This document shows, piece by piece, positions 24,863 to 34,356 of a stretch of DNA of 64,000 nt. The position numbers and the translations under genes were made by a program. The stretch spans positions 1 to 64,000 of the forward strand of contig CAJTCY010000009.1 of the NCBI GenBank assembly GCA_910575075.1. Direction: 5' to 3'. The DNA is from Lachnospiraceae bacterium (GTDB lineage: Bacteria; Bacillota; Clostridia; Lachnospirales; Lachnospiraceae). The notes beneath the pieces were generated by a model, which was not told where the DNA came from, did not search any database, and saw only the letters and a list, made by a program, of their open reading frames with translations. The first letter of the stretch is position 1. The number at the start of each line of letters is the position of its first letter.

Positions 24863-24946
24863 GCCGGCGTGGCGGAACTGGCAGACGCGCAGGACTTAAA
24901 ATCCTGTGGTGGCGACATCGTACCGGTTCGATTCCGGTCGCCGGCA
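24863..24946 (+). tRNA. tRNA-Leu (anticodon TAA)
   Basis: 84-nt class II tRNA: acceptor arms GCCGGCG/CGCCGGC, anticodon stem CAGGA/TCCTG around CTTAAAA (TAA), extra arm TGGTGGCGACATCGTA, T-loop GTTCGATTC. Confidence 0.95.
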
Positions 24947-24960
24947 TTATTTTTTGAGAA

Positions 24961-24996
24961 ACTCAATTCTTGCAGCAGCAGGAGTTGGGTTTTTTT
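24961..24996 (+). terminator. Terminator of the tRNA cluster
   Basis: ACTCAATTC (24961-24969) pairs with GAGTTGGGT (24982-24990) through two G-U pairs, followed by T6. Confidence 0.75.
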
Positions 24997-25030
24997 CTCT
25001 TATAGGAAGGACCTTGTCATGCTAAAGCGA
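24997..25030 (+). repeat. Dispersed palindromic repeat, copy B (left arm only)
   Basis: CTCTTATAGGAAGGACC, then TTGTCATGCTAAAGCGA, the left half of the repeat family described at 12909. It starts directly at the T-run of the tRNA terminator; the right arm is replaced by another terminator hairpin. Confidence 0.65.
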
Positions 25031-25046
25031 CCCGCCGCAGGCGGTG

Positions 25047-25070
25047 AATCCTGCGCAGCAGGATTTTTTT
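25047..25070 (+). terminator. Second terminator behind the tRNA cluster
   Basis: AATCCTGC-gca-GCAGGATT followed by six or more T. Confidence 0.8.
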
Positions 25071-25108
25071 TATTCTTGTATTCCTTTATTTACCACGGTA
25101 CTTTAGTC

Positions 25109-25137
25109 TTGACACCTTATTTGTCAGACCTTATACT
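25109..25137 (+). promoter_or_regulatory. Strong promoter for the kinase/HD-GYP genes
   Basis: TTGACA (25109-25114), 17-bp spacer, TATACT (25132-25137), 70 nt before the kinase start. Confidence 0.75.
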
Positions 25138-25207
25138 AAAAATAGTAAAATTAAAGTCGAAAAGCCAAAGACGGACTGGAATATGGCAGATAAAAAGAGG
25201 TGGAAAG

Positions 25208-26644
25208 ATGGAACAGGACGTGTTACAGGGGGAAGATATTAACCGGTTTATGGAAGCATCCCTGGAGATTATTTTGAAATTTGACAGTCAGGGCAGAATT
25301 TTGTATGGAAACGCACTGGCAGAAAAAGAACTGGGATATGGAGAGAAGCTGACGCATATAAAGATGGATGCGCTGTTTCCTGGGGAGCTGCATCAGGAAA
25401 ATGAAGGTTTTTCTATGGAAATACTGGAAAAGATGAAAGATGGAATGATGTATCGGAAGAATGGAACCTGTTTTCCGGTGCGGATGGCCACAGTGATAGA
25501 CGAGGAATGCTATCTTTTGTTTGCGATCAATGTTGCCAAGCGGATTGAGACAGAGCGTAAGCTTGTGCGGATGAAAGAAGAGATGGAAGAGACCATCAAG
25601 GTACGAAATGAATTTGTGGCCAATGTGACACATGAACTTCGGACACCGGTAAATGGAATTCGCGGACACGTTACCAACCTTCTGGATGCAGGGGTATCTG
25701 GAGATGTAAAAAATACGATGGATATTATTCTGCGCTGCTGTGAAAACATGTCTGCGATTATCAACAATATTCTGGATTTTTCCAAACTGGAAGCTGGAAA
25801 GTTTGTAATTGAGCAGAAAGAATTTAATTTTTATCAGATGGTAAATCATGCAGTGGAAACCAATATTACGGCGATAAATGCCAAAGGACTGCGTATTATG
25901 GTGAATATTGACCAGAATATTCCAGAGTATCTGGTGGGAGATGAACTGCGTTTGACACAGATTTTGAATAATTTGCTGTCTAATGCAGTAAAATTTACCA
26001 GTGTGGGTTATATCAACATCGAGGTGACCAAAACTGTACAGTTTGACGATGAGATTGAGCTGTTCTTTGTGGTTTCGGACACGGGTATTGGGATTTCACC
26101 GGAAGAGAAAGATAAACTCTTTAAAAGTTTTTCGCAGGTAGACGCTTCCATTACCAGAAAGTACGGAGGAACGGGACTGGGGCTGTCGATCACCAAACAA
26201 TTGATTGAGCTGATGCATGGCACCATACATCTGGACAGCGAAAAAGGAAAAGGAAGCAGTTTTTCGTTCTCTGTCCGCCTGCACTTGTCCCAGAACAGAA
26301 CAGAGGCGGGCAAAGCCGGCGAACGGTTTGAGTTTATCAACCAGAATCAGGATGTGTCGCAATATGATGACCTGGAGAAGATTTTCCAGTATGGAACTCC
26401 AGAGAACCAGCAGGAAATTGCAAATAAAATGGAGAAACTGATTATATGCATGGAAGTGGAAGCATGGGATAAGGCAGAGGCCTTTGCGCATAACATTAAG
26501 GAGCTGGTAGAGCAGGCGCCGAGGGAAGTCAAGAAATCAGCGTTCCGTATGGAAATGAATGTGAGAAAGGCAAATTATGAAAAGAGCATGGAGCAGTACA
26601 ATAATTTGAAATCAGCCTTAATGGAGAACATCGGAGGAAAATAA
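25208..26644 (+). CDS. PAS-containing sensor histidine kinase with Hpt-like C-terminus
   Basis: About 478 residues, no membrane segment. PAS-like sensor (~10-110: FDSQGRILYGNALAEKELGY), coiled coil, HisKA with RNEFVANVTHELRTPVNGI, HATPase_c with QILNNLLSNAVKFT, VSDTGIGI and GTGLGLSITKQL. The last ~90 residues (KAEAFAHNIKELVEQAPREV) form a helical Hpt-like module with a conserved-looking His in AHNIK. No receiver is fused; the REC-HD-GYP protein 1 nt downstream is the likely partner. Start at 25208 (GGTGGAAAG site); the longer open frame runs back through tRNA-Leu and is not coding. Confidence 0.88.
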   Translation: MEQDVLQGEDINRFMEASLEIILKFDSQGRILYGNALAEKELGYGEKLTHIKMDALFPGELHQENEGFSMEILEKMKDGMMYRKNGTCFPVRMATVIDEECYLLFAINVAKRIETERKLVRMKEEMEETIKVRNEFVANVTHELRTPVNGIRGHVTNLLDAGVSGDVKNTMDIILRCCENMSAIINNILDFSKLEAGKFVIEQKEFNFYQMVNHAVETNITAINAKGLRIMVNIDQNIPEYLVGDELRLTQILNNLLSNAVKFTSVGYINIEVTKTVQFDDEIELFFVVSDTGIGISPEEKDKLFKSFSQVDASITRKYGGTGLGLSITKQLIELMHGTIHLDSEKGKGSSFSFSVRLHLSQNRTEAGKAGERFEFINQNQDVSQYDDLEKIFQYGTPENQQEIANKMEKLIICMEVEAWDKAEAFAHNIKELVEQAPREVKKSAFRMEMNVRKANYEKSMEQYNNLKSALMENIGGK

Positions 26645-26645
26645 G

Positions 26646-27725
26646 ATGGAAAATGCTAGAGAATCCGGCAGTGGAGCGCAGATTGTGATCGTTGATGATG
26701 TGGATGCCAATCTGATGATTCTGGAAAATATTATAGAAGGGATAGGGTATACTCCAAGGTGTGCCTCCAGTGCAGCGGAGGCGGCAGCACTGATTGCAGA
26801 GAGCCGTCCCCAATTGATCCTTCTGGATGTTTTTATGCCGGAAATGGATGGATATGAATTTTGTGAACGCTTGAAGGATAGCCCAGTGACAAGGGATATT
26901 CCTGTTATCTTTATTTCAGCGGCAGATTCAAGTGAAGATAAAGTTCGCGGTTTTAAACTGGGGGCAGTGGATTATATCGGCAAGCCTTTTGAGGTGACAG
27001 AAGTGACCATGCGTGTCAGGAACCACCTTAAAATTTATGAGATGCAGCAGGAGCTGGAAATGAGCAACCGGAGGCTGCACAGCGTTATCAGCAGCCAGGC
27101 AAGAAGAATTGAAGATGAACAGAAGAATATTCTGTATGCCCTTGCAGCGCTGACGGAAGAGAAAGATGCAGAGACAGATAACCATATGGAAAATGTGGCG
27201 TATAATTGCCGGACGCTGGCGCAGGGTCTTCAGTTCAGCCCGGAATTTGACGAAGAAATATCTGAGAGTTTTATTGATAACATAGAGGTGGCGTCCAGGC
27301 TTCATGACATCGGGAAAATCCAGGTTCCGGATGATCCTCTTATGAAGCCGCTGGCTTTTCGGATTGAGGATCTTTTGAATTCCAGAAATCATGCCCTCCA
27401 GGGGGCGCAGATTTTAGAACGTGTATACCAGAATACTCCTAATAACAGTTTTCTGCCTATGGCAATTGAGATCGCCCGGTTTCATCATGCACGCTGGGAT
27501 GGCAGCGGATATCCCCAGGGAGTGTCGGGCAAGGATATTCCTCTTTCGGCAAGAATTACCATGGTGGCAGATTTGTACGATACCTTGATTGGAGACGGAG
27601 GAAGAGAAAATGGCTGTGATGAACAGGAAAGCCTGAGAATTATTGAAGAGAAAAGCAATGTCTTTTTTGATCCGGAGATTGTGAAGGTTTTTCTGAAAAT
27701 AAAGAGGCAGCTCCGCCATAGCTGA
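26646..27725 (+). CDS. Response regulator with HD-GYP-type output domain
   Basis: A 359-residue protein. Receiver domain (~12-130): IVIVDDVDANLMILENI, phosphoacceptor Asp in LILLDVFMPEMDG and Lys in DYIGKPF. After a coiled coil comes an HD-GYP-like phosphohydrolase domain (~165-355) with ASRLHDIGKIQVPD and FHHARWDGSGYPQGVSG. Such proteins usually hydrolyse cyclic di-GMP; activity is inferred from the retained HD and GYP motifs. It is transcribed with the upstream kinase and lies directly before the chemosensory operon. Confidence 0.9.
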   Translation: MENARESGSGAQIVIVDDVDANLMILENIIEGIGYTPRCASSAAEAAALIAESRPQLILLDVFMPEMDGYEFCERLKDSPVTRDIPVIFISAADSSEDKVRGFKLGAVDYIGKPFEVTEVTMRVRNHLKIYEMQQELEMSNRRLHSVISSQARRIEDEQKNILYALAALTEEKDAETDNHMENVAYNCRTLAQGLQFSPEFDEEISESFIDNIEVASRLHDIGKIQVPDDPLMKPLAFRIEDLLNSRNHALQGAQILERVYQNTPNNSFLPMAIEIARFHHARWDGSGYPQGVSGKDIPLSARITMVADLYDTLIGDGGRENGCDEQESLRIIEEKSNVFFDPEIVKVFLKIKRQLRHS

Positions 27726-27739
27726 AACAAGCGCGATAA

Positions 27740-27768
27740 TTGACAACTTATGAGAAATATAGTATCAT
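27740..27768 (+). promoter_or_regulatory. Promoter of the chemosensory operon
   Basis: TTGACA (27740-27745), 17-bp spacer, TATCAT (27763-27768), ~52 nt before cheR. It is of vegetative type; no flagellar sigma (SigD) promoter is seen. Confidence 0.65.
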
Positions 27769-27819
27769 AATGAAGATGTGGCAAGTAATCAACAAAGGTT
27801 TTTATATAGGAGTAACAGT

Positions 27820-28623
27820 ATGATTACGGATAGTGAATTTCGCCGCGTTGTAGCTTATGTAAAGAAAACAAGTGGGATTGATCTCAGTGAGAAACAGGTA
27901 TTGATAAATGGGAGATTGGAAAATTATCTTCTGAGGAATGGTTACAGCGGCTATGATGAGTATATGGAGAAAGTAGAGAAAAATCCCAGTGGTAACGAGG
28001 CTCGGAATCTGATCAATGCCCTGACTACTAACCATACATATTTCATGAGAGAGTTTGAACATTTGGAGTTTCTGCAAAGGGAGATTCTTCCGGACCTGAA
28101 AGTAAAAGAGGCGGGCAGGAGAGATCTGAGGATATGGTCTGCGGCTTCTTCTACAGGAGAAGAGCCTTATACCATCGCCATGGTTTTACAGGATTTTTTT
28201 GGAATGGAGCAGCCCAGATGGGATACAAAAATACTTGCTACGGATATCTCAACCAAAGTTCTGCAGCGTGCCAGCAAGGGGAAATACCTGCACGAGCAGA
28301 TTGAACCGCTGCCGGAAAGATGGCGCAGAAAATATTTTAAAAAAGTGAATGAAGAGGAATACCAGGCAACACAGGAATTAAGAAATGAAGTGATTTTCAG
28401 ACAATTTAATCTGATGAATCCGTTTCCGTTTAAAAGACCGTTTCATGTAGTCTTTCTGAGGAATGTAATGATATATTTTGATGATGATACAAAGCGGCAG
28501 CTTCTCCATAAAGTATATGACTATCTGGAACCTGGAGGCTATTTGTTTGTGGGGACCACAGAAGCAGTTGACCGGAAGGGGACAAATTTTAAGTATGTAA
28601 TGCCGTCAATATATCGGAAATAG
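27820..28623 (+). CDS. cheR: CheR chemoreceptor methyltransferase
   Basis: A 267-residue SAM-dependent methyltransferase that methylates glutamates of MCP receptors. The N-terminal helical domain (DSEFRRVVAYVKKTSGIDLS) is followed by the SAM-binding domain: IWSAASSTGEEPYTIAMVL, ILATDISTKVLQRAS, VVFLRNVMIYFDDDT and GGYLFVGTTEAV. Full length. The ATG at 27820 is preceded by TAGGAG; an earlier in-frame start overlaps the promoter. First gene of the che operon. Confidence 0.95.
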   Translation: MITDSEFRRVVAYVKKTSGIDLSEKQVLINGRLENYLLRNGYSGYDEYMEKVEKNPSGNEARNLINALTTNHTYFMREFEHLEFLQREILPDLKVKEAGRRDLRIWSAASSTGEEPYTIAMVLQDFFGMEQPRWDTKILATDISTKVLQRASKGKYLHEQIEPLPERWRRKYFKKVNEEEYQATQELRNEVIFRQFNLMNPFPFKRPFHVVFLRNVMIYFDDDTKRQLLHKVYDYLEPGGYLFVGTTEAVDRKGTNFKYVMPSIYRK

Positions 28624-28652
28624 AGATTTAGGAAAGAAAGCAGGAAAAAGGA

Positions 28653-29675
28653 ATGCGTAAGATTAAAGTATTAGTTGTAGATGATTCCGCAATGTTCCGC
28701 AGTCTGCTGGTACAGAGCCTGAGGGCTGATCCCCTGATTGAAGTGGTGGCACAGGCAGGAGATGCCTATGCGGCACGGGATGCCATTATAGAGTATCGCC
28801 CGGATGTAATGACGCTGGATGTGGAGATGCCCAGAATGGACGGGATACAGTTTTTAAGAAAACTGATGCCTCAATATCCATTGCCGGTCGTGGTAATCAG
28901 TGCATTGGATGCCAGGGTTTTTGACGCTATTGAGGCAGGAGCTGTTGATTTCGTATGCAAACCTACGGGGGTAAATCCATCGAAGATGGATGAATTTCTC
29001 AGGAAAGAGCTTGGAACCAAAATTAAGATAGCTTCTACAGTAAAGGTTGGAAAGTTAAAGCGTGTGGAGGCAAATCCTGTCACCAGTAGGACGGGAATTA
29101 AGAAAGATATGGTGGTAGCCATCGGCGCTTCTACAGGGGGCACCGAGGCAATTTTTGACGTAGTAAGCCAGTTCCGCAAAGATATTCCGGGAGTGGTGGT
29201 GGTACAGCATATGCCGCCGGGATTTACGGAAATGTATGCGAATCGTTTGAATAACCAATGTCAGGTGGCGGTTAAGGAAGCAGCCACGGGAGACCGGGTT
29301 TATCCGGGCCGGGTACTGATTGCACCGGGAGATAAGCATCTGAGACTGGTGAAGGTGAATGGAGTTTACCAGGTGGAATGTAAGGCCGGAGAAAAAGTCA
29401 GCGGTCATTGTCCTTCAGTGGATGTATTGTTTTCTTCGGTGGCAAAGACAGCGAAGAAAGATGCGGTGGGCGTAATCCTTACAGGAATGGGCGGGGATGG
29501 CGCCAAGGGACTTCTGGAGATGCGGCAGGCGGGCGCAATTACTATTGGACAGAATGAGGCAAGCTGCGTAGTATATGGAATGCCTAAAGTAGCCTATGAT
29601 ATTGGAGCGGTCCAACATCAGATGGAGCTTTCTAATATAGCAAATAAAATATACAGTGTTTTGAAGACCAATTAG
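28653..29675 (+). CDS. cheB: CheB methylesterase/glutamine deamidase
   Basis: A 340-residue protein. Receiver domain (1-120) with VLVVDDSAMFR and phosphoacceptor Asp in VMTLDVEMPRMDG; methylesterase domain (~150-338) with catalytic Ser in AIGASTGGTEAI, His in VVQHMPPGF and Asp in ILTGMGGDGAKG. It reverses CheR methylation when phosphorylated by CheA. It lies between cheR and a cheY-like gene. Confidence 0.96.
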   Translation: MRKIKVLVVDDSAMFRSLLVQSLRADPLIEVVAQAGDAYAARDAIIEYRPDVMTLDVEMPRMDGIQFLRKLMPQYPLPVVVISALDARVFDAIEAGAVDFVCKPTGVNPSKMDEFLRKELGTKIKIASTVKVGKLKRVEANPVTSRTGIKKDMVVAIGASTGGTEAIFDVVSQFRKDIPGVVVVQHMPPGFTEMYANRLNNQCQVAVKEAATGDRVYPGRVLIAPGDKHLRLVKVNGVYQVECKAGEKVSGHCPSVDVLFSSVAKTAKKDAVGVILTGMGGDGAKGLLEMRQAGAITIGQNEASCVVYGMPKVAYDIGAVQHQMELSNIANKIYSVLKTN

Positions 29676-29692
29676 GAAGGAGACAGAATTTT

Positions 29693-30088
29693 ATGAAAAT
29701 TTTATTGGCGGAAGATGATTTTGCAAGCCGCAAATTCATGTCAAACTATCTGGGGAAATATGGAGATTGTGATATTACCGTAGATGGTGAAGAGGCGGTA
29801 GATGCGTTCCTGATGGCATTGGAGGATGGAGAACCATATGATTTGATCTGCCTCGATGTGATGATGCCCGTGCTGGATGGATATCAGGCTTTGAAAGCGA
29901 TCCGTGACATTGAAAAAGAGCGTGGCATTCAGGGAAATGACGGAGTGAAAATTATTATGACTACCGCGTTAAATGAAGAACGCAATGTAAAAAAGGCTTT
30001 TGAGATGGGATGTACGGTCTATTCTGGCAAGCCAATTGATTTGAAGAAATTTGAACTGATCCTTAAGAAACTGGAACTGATAGATTGA
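29693..30088 (+). CDS. cheY: CheY-like single-domain response regulator
   Basis: A 131-residue stand-alone receiver: ILLAEDDFASRKFMSNYL (acidic pocket), phosphoacceptor Asp in DLICLDVMMPVLDGYQAL, Thr in IIMTTALNEERNV and Lys in YSGKPIDLKKFE. It should accept phosphate from CheA. The longer loop before the Asp, and the lack of flagellar genes, mean its target may not be the flagellar switch. Confidence 0.93.
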   Translation: MKILLAEDDFASRKFMSNYLGKYGDCDITVDGEEAVDAFLMALEDGEPYDLICLDVMMPVLDGYQALKAIRDIEKERGIQGNDGVKIIMTTALNEERNVKKAFEMGCTVYSGKPIDLKKFELILKKLELID

Positions 30089-30128
30089 GAAAAAGACTGC
30101 GATACACAGAAAGAAAGGGGGCGGGAAA

Positions 30129-32261
30129 ATGGGAGAAGACTTTAACACAGATAGTATGCTGGATATGTTTCTTTACGAGAGCGAACAGCTTTTGGAGACA
30201 TTGGAAAATGTTGTGCTGGAGAAGAAGGATGAAGATTGTTTTGATGAAGCGTCCATTAATGAGATTTTCCGCGCAATGCATACCATCAAAGGTTCTTCGG
30301 GTATTATGATGTACGAAAATATCACGAAGGTATCCCATAAGCTGGAAGATGTATTTTATTATTTGAGAGAATCTCATCCAGAAAATGTTCCGCATTTAGA
30401 ATTAGTAGATCATGTGCTGGAAGTATCGGATTTTATCAACGGTGAGTTGGATAAGATCCGCGAAGGTGAAACGCCGGATGGTGACGAAAGTAAAATTGTA
30501 GATGAGATTGATAAATTCCTGACGAGAATAAAAACCGGAATTGAGAAGAAGGGCGATGAACTGCCGCCGGAAAATACTTACGTTGAGCCAGAGCAATTTT
30601 ATATTGCGCCTACAGGCAATGAGAGCAGTAAGTATTATAAGGTGTCTATTTACTGGCGGGGCGATACCCAAATGTGCAATATCCGTGCATATACAGCAGT
30701 ATATTCCTTAAAGGAAATTGTAGAGGATATGCAGTATATTCCGGAAGACATCATTACAAACGAGGCGAGCAGTGAGGTTATTTTGGCAGACGGCTTCCAT
30801 ATGCTGGTGAAGTGTCAGGCAACTGATGAAGAGATTATAAGTACGATCGGTGAGACTTCCGGTATGGACCATGTGGAGATTCATGATTGTACACAACAGG
30901 AATTTGAAATGGGATTCCATCATCAGGAGGAAGATAATATTATCATAAACCTGGATGATAAGGAAAAAGGCTCTGAAGAAAAGAAAGAAAAGAAAGAACC
31001 CACGCCTGGTGATTATGTTATCAAGAATAAGGAATCAGGAAAGAGTAAGAAGCTGGCGAAGAATCAGCCGAAACAGCAGCCGAAACAGACTTATATCAGC
31101 GTAAATGTTGAAAAACTGGACGCTCTTATGGATATGATCGGTGAGCTGGTTATCTCAGAAGCAGTGGTTCTTCAGAATCCTGACCTTAAGGTGCCGGGGC
31201 TGGATCTTACCAATTTCCAGAAAGCAGCAGGCCAGCTCTCTAAAATCACCACAGAGCTGCAGGATGTGATTATGTCCATGCGTATGATGTCATTGACCAA
31301 TACCTTCCAGAAGATGAACCGTATTGTATTTGACGTGTCAAGGAAGCTTGGCAAGGATATTGAGCTGGAAGTGATCGGCGAGAATACAGAAGTGGATAAA
31401 AATATTATTGAGCATATTTCAGATCCGCTGATGCATTTGATCCGTAATTCTGTGGATCATGGAATTGAGTCCAAAGAAGACCGTATTGCGGCAGGGAAAA
31501 ATCCCAAAGGAAAGATTACTCTGGAAGCTAAGAATGAAGGCGGAAAGGTATATATTATTGTACGTGACGACGGTAAGGGACTGAACAAGCAGGCATTGTA
31601 TGATAAGGCTAAGAACAATGGGCTTATCGGCAACCGGGCAATGTCAGAGTTTACAGAGAAAGAAATTTATCAGTTTATTACCTATGCAGGTTTCTCCACC
31701 AAAGAGCAGGTGACAGAATATTCCGGCAGAGGCGTAGGTATGGACGTGGTTGTAAAAAACATACAGTCAGTAGGCGGTAATCTGGAGATTGACAGTATGG
31801 AAGGCGCCGGAAGTGAAATGACTCTGAAGATACCCCTGACGCTGGCGATTATCAATGGAATTGTTATGCAGGTTGGAAACTCAACTTTTGTGATTGAGAC
31901 AAATGCCGTTAAGGAATTTGTGAGAATCAGCAGGGATATGCTTGTGAAAGAACCAGATGGAGAAGAGTATATTATGCTCCGGAATGAGTGCTATCCATTC
32001 ATCCGCCTGAACCAGCGTTATCATCTGGAAGAGTCCAAAACAGATATTGAAGATGGCATCGTGGTGGTATTAGAGCATGAGAGCAAATTTATCTGTGTAT
32101 TTATCGATGAGCTGATTGCGGAGCAGGAAATTGTGGTAAAACCAATTCCGTCCTATATCCGAAAAGTCCAGGGATTGTCTGGATGTACACAGCTTGGAGA
32201 CGGAAGTATTGCGCTGATTCTCGATATTGCTGGCCTGATTGCCGGAGAGGAGAGAAAGTAG
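30129..32261 (+). CDS. cheA: CheA chemosensory histidine kinase
   Basis: A 710-residue kinase with the full P1-P5 layout: Hpt P1 (~5-110) with phosphoacceptor His in FRAMHTIKGSSGI; a P2-like region (~165-265, KVSIYWRGDTQMCNIRAY); a charged linker; P3 dimerisation (~320-390, VNVEKLDALMDMIGELVIS); P4 ATPase with LIRNSVDHGIES, VRDDGKGL and GRGVGMDVV; P5 CheW-like (~570-705). Core kinase of this signalling array. It is followed by cheW after 3 nt. Confidence 0.97.
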   Translation: MGEDFNTDSMLDMFLYESEQLLETLENVVLEKKDEDCFDEASINEIFRAMHTIKGSSGIMMYENITKVSHKLEDVFYYLRESHPENVPHLELVDHVLEVSDFINGELDKIREGETPDGDESKIVDEIDKFLTRIKTGIEKKGDELPPENTYVEPEQFYIAPTGNESSKYYKVSIYWRGDTQMCNIRAYTAVYSLKEIVEDMQYIPEDIITNEASSEVILADGFHMLVKCQATDEEIISTIGETSGMDHVEIHDCTQQEFEMGFHHQEEDNIIINLDDKEKGSEEKKEKKEPTPGDYVIKNKESGKSKKLAKNQPKQQPKQTYISVNVEKLDALMDMIGELVISEAVVLQNPDLKVPGLDLTNFQKAAGQLSKITTELQDVIMSMRMMSLTNTFQKMNRIVFDVSRKLGKDIELEVIGENTEVDKNIIEHISDPLMHLIRNSVDHGIESKEDRIAAGKNPKGKITLEAKNEGGKVYIIVRDDGKGLNKQALYDKAKNNGLIGNRAMSEFTEKEIYQFITYAGFSTKEQVTEYSGRGVGMDVVVKNIQSVGGNLEIDSMEGAGSEMTLKIPLTLAIINGIVMQVGNSTFVIETNAVKEFVRISRDMLVKEPDGEEYIMLRNECYPFIRLNQRYHLEESKTDIEDGIVVVLEHESKFICVFIDELIAEQEIVVKPIPSYIRKVQGLSGCTQLGDGSIALILDIAGLIAGEERK

Positions 32262-32264
32262 GAT

Positions 32265-32792
32265 ATGTCGGAAGAATTGTTGGAAGAATTTGAAGACGAA
32301 CAGGACGCTCAGAAAGGAATGTTTATGACCTTCCAAATGGGAGGGGAATGTTATGGCATTGCCATCACATTTGTACAGGAAATTGTGGGAATTCAGCCTA
32401 TTACAGCAGTTCCGGAAATAGAGGATTATATCAAGGGACTTATCAATATCCGCGGAAAGATTATTCCGGTGATTGATGTCAGGGTGAGATTCAAACAGGA
32501 ACCTTTTGAGTATACAGACCGTACTTGCATCATAGTTATTAATGTAAAATCAACAATTGTAGGATTGATTGTGGATAAGATTGCAGGGGTTATTACAGTA
32601 GATGAAAGAGAAATTATTCTCCCGCCGTCTTTATCTCAGTCCGGGTCTGTAAGCAGCAAGTATGTATTTGGCCTGGCAAAAGTGGACGATGAAGTGAAAT
32701 TACTTCTGGATCCGGAGAGACTGATTCAGGATGAGGATATTGCAGCATTCGGAGAAGTTGTCTCTGGTACAGAAGTATCTGCAGAAGCTTAA
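32265..32792 (+). CDS. cheW: CheW coupling protein
   Basis: A 175-residue adaptor linking receptor and CheA. The acidic N-terminus (EELLEEFEDEQDAQ) precedes the CheW fold: FMTFQMGGECYGIAITFVQE, LINIRGKIIPVIDVRVRF and GLIVDKIAGVI. Slightly longer than the usual ~155 residues because of its termini. Translationally coupled to cheA. Confidence 0.95.
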   Translation: MSEELLEEFEDEQDAQKGMFMTFQMGGECYGIAITFVQEIVGIQPITAVPEIEDYIKGLINIRGKIIPVIDVRVRFKQEPFEYTDRTCIIVINVKSTIVGLIVDKIAGVITVDEREIILPPSLSQSGSVSSKYVFGLAKVDDEVKLLLDPERLIQDEDIAAFGEVVSGTEVSAEA

Positions 32793-32813
32793 AGAGAAGG
32801 AGAAGAAGAGGAA

Positions 32814-34157
32814 ATGAAAAATGCAAAAATAAGAACACGGTTATTGATTTGTTTTGGAGTTATAATTTTGATGACTCTTGTGGTTGCATATGCAGGCATG
32901 GGTACTTTGAGTTCCACAAGAAAAGGCGCGCTTTCTGTTGAGTCGCTGCATTTAGCAGAGATTGCGGTAGCAGCCATAACATTTGTCGCAATTGTCATTA
33001 CAGCGATCATGGCATTTGGGATTCTGAGAGATATCCGTAATTCTATGGATATGCTGCGAGTGGCGGCATCTCAGATTGCAGAAGGACGCACAGACGTAGT
33101 TCTGAAAAAGATTCGTAACGATGAATTTGGCGAATTGGTGGATGATTTCCAGAAGATTGTGGAAAATGTCAAGTATCAGGCAGAAATTGCAGGAAATATT
33201 ACAGAAGGAAATCTTGACGTAGACGTAAAAGTCAATAACAGCGGAGACGTTTTAGGAAATGCGTTCCACAGCATCATCACAGAAAACAATCATATGCTTT
33301 CCGGTATCAGAGAATCTTCTATCCAGTTATCTATGGGCGCTGAACAGGTATCAGACGCCAGCCAGTCTCTGGCACAGGGTTCTACTCAGCAGGCAAGTGC
33401 GATTCAGCAGGTAACAGCTTCCATTACTGAGATTGCAGAGCGTACAAAACGCAATGCAGAGGAGGCAAATCAGGCAAATGCATCGGTACATAGCATGAAG
33501 GAAGAGGCTATGGAGAGCGACGGTCATATGAAGGAAATGATTGGAGCCATGATGGAAATCAACGAGGCTTCTGAAAATATTTCCAAAATTATCAAAGTAA
33601 TTGATGATATTGCATTTCAGACCAATATTCTTGCATTGAACGCAGCTGTGGAGGCTGCAAGAGCCGGCGTACATGGAAAAGGATTTGCCGTTGTGGCAGA
33701 AGAAGTACGAAATCTGGCTGGAAAGAGTGCGTCTGCAGCCAGTGAGACGGCAGATATGATAGAGGACTCTATTAAGAAAGTGGAACATGGTTCCAAACTT
33801 GCAGAACAGACAGCTTCTTCCTTGACAGAAATTATCAGTGAAGTAGATAATATTGTAGCCTTAATTAACAGCATTGCGGTGGCGTCTAACGACCAGGCCA
33901 CAGCAGTCAGCCAGATTGACCAGGCAATTACACAGGTTTCTCAGGTTGTTCAGACAAACTCTGCAACCAGTGAGCAGTGTGCTGCAGCCAGTGAAGAGTT
34001 ATCAAACCAGGCAATGTCCCTGCGTACTATGATTGGTCAGTATAAGCTTAAGGTTTCCGACAGTTACAATGCGGCATCTCAGGATATGATGATGAGTGAC
34101 AGATCAGAAGAAAATGAAAAGATCATTTCCCTGGATGGCGAATTTGGAAAATATTAA
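32814..34157 (+). CDS. Methyl-accepting chemotaxis protein with minimal periplasmic loop
   Basis: A 447-residue receptor: TM1 ~8-28, an outside loop of only ~18-20 residues, TM2 ~46-68, HAMP (~70-120), a second HAMP-like helix segment, and the signalling domain with hairpin tip [40 protein letters not shown]. Glutamine/glutamate-rich helices are probable CheR/CheB targets. Without a ligand-binding domain it probably senses membrane, cytoplasmic or HAMP-level signals, or input from another protein. It is the last gene of the che operon, ahead of a strong terminator. Confidence 0.95.
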   Translation: MKNAKIRTRLLICFGVIILMTLVVAYAGMGTLSSTRKGALSVESLHLAEIAVAAITFVAIVITAIMAFGILRDIRNSMDMLRVAASQIAEGRTDVVLKKIRNDEFGELVDDFQKIVENVKYQAEIAGNITEGNLDVDVKVNNSGDVLGNAFHSIITENNHMLSGIRESSIQLSMGAEQVSDASQSLAQGSTQQASAIQQVTASITEIAERTKRNAEEANQANASVHSMKEEAMESDGHMKEMIGAMMEINEASENISKIIKVIDDIAFQTNILALNAAVEAARAGVHGKGFAVVAEEVRNLAGKSASAASETADMIEDSIKKVEHGSKLAEQTASSLTEIISEVDNIVALINSIAVASNDQATAVSQIDQAITQVSQVVQTNSATSEQCAAASEELSNQAMSLRTMIGQYKLKVSDSYNAASQDMMMSDRSEENEKIISLDGEFGKY

Positions 34158-34169
34158 GAGCAAAATCTG

Positions 34170-34218
34170 AAAGGAGTGTTTTATGATCTTGCCCAAAGGG
34201 TCATAAAATACTCCTTTT
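34170..34218 (+). terminator. Terminator of the chemosensory operon
   Basis: AAAGGAGTGTTTTATGA (34170-34186) pairs with TCATAAAATACTCCTTT (34201-34217), a 17-bp stem with one G-U pair, ending in a T-rich tail. The gap 34219-34356 shows no recognised riboswitch. Confidence 0.8.
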
Positions 34219-34356
34219 CCTATATGTATAAGTTCAGGTATGATATATCTGTAAATGGAGAAAGATAATGTTGTTACTATAAATCCCTTCCATGAATGGC
34301 GGAGCCAGAGGTGCGGCGTGGGTGATTAGTTATTTTTAGAAAGAAGAGAGAGCAAA

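Noticed and set aside
24869-25207. In-frame upstream extension of the PAS kinase
   Set aside because: It reads through tRNA-Leu, two terminators and a strong promoter; the ATG at 25208 has a ribosome binding site and starts the PAS region.
34219-34356. Cyclic-di-AMP (ydaO) riboswitch before ktrB
   Set aside because: The leader is short and lacks the conserved ydaO sequence blocks.
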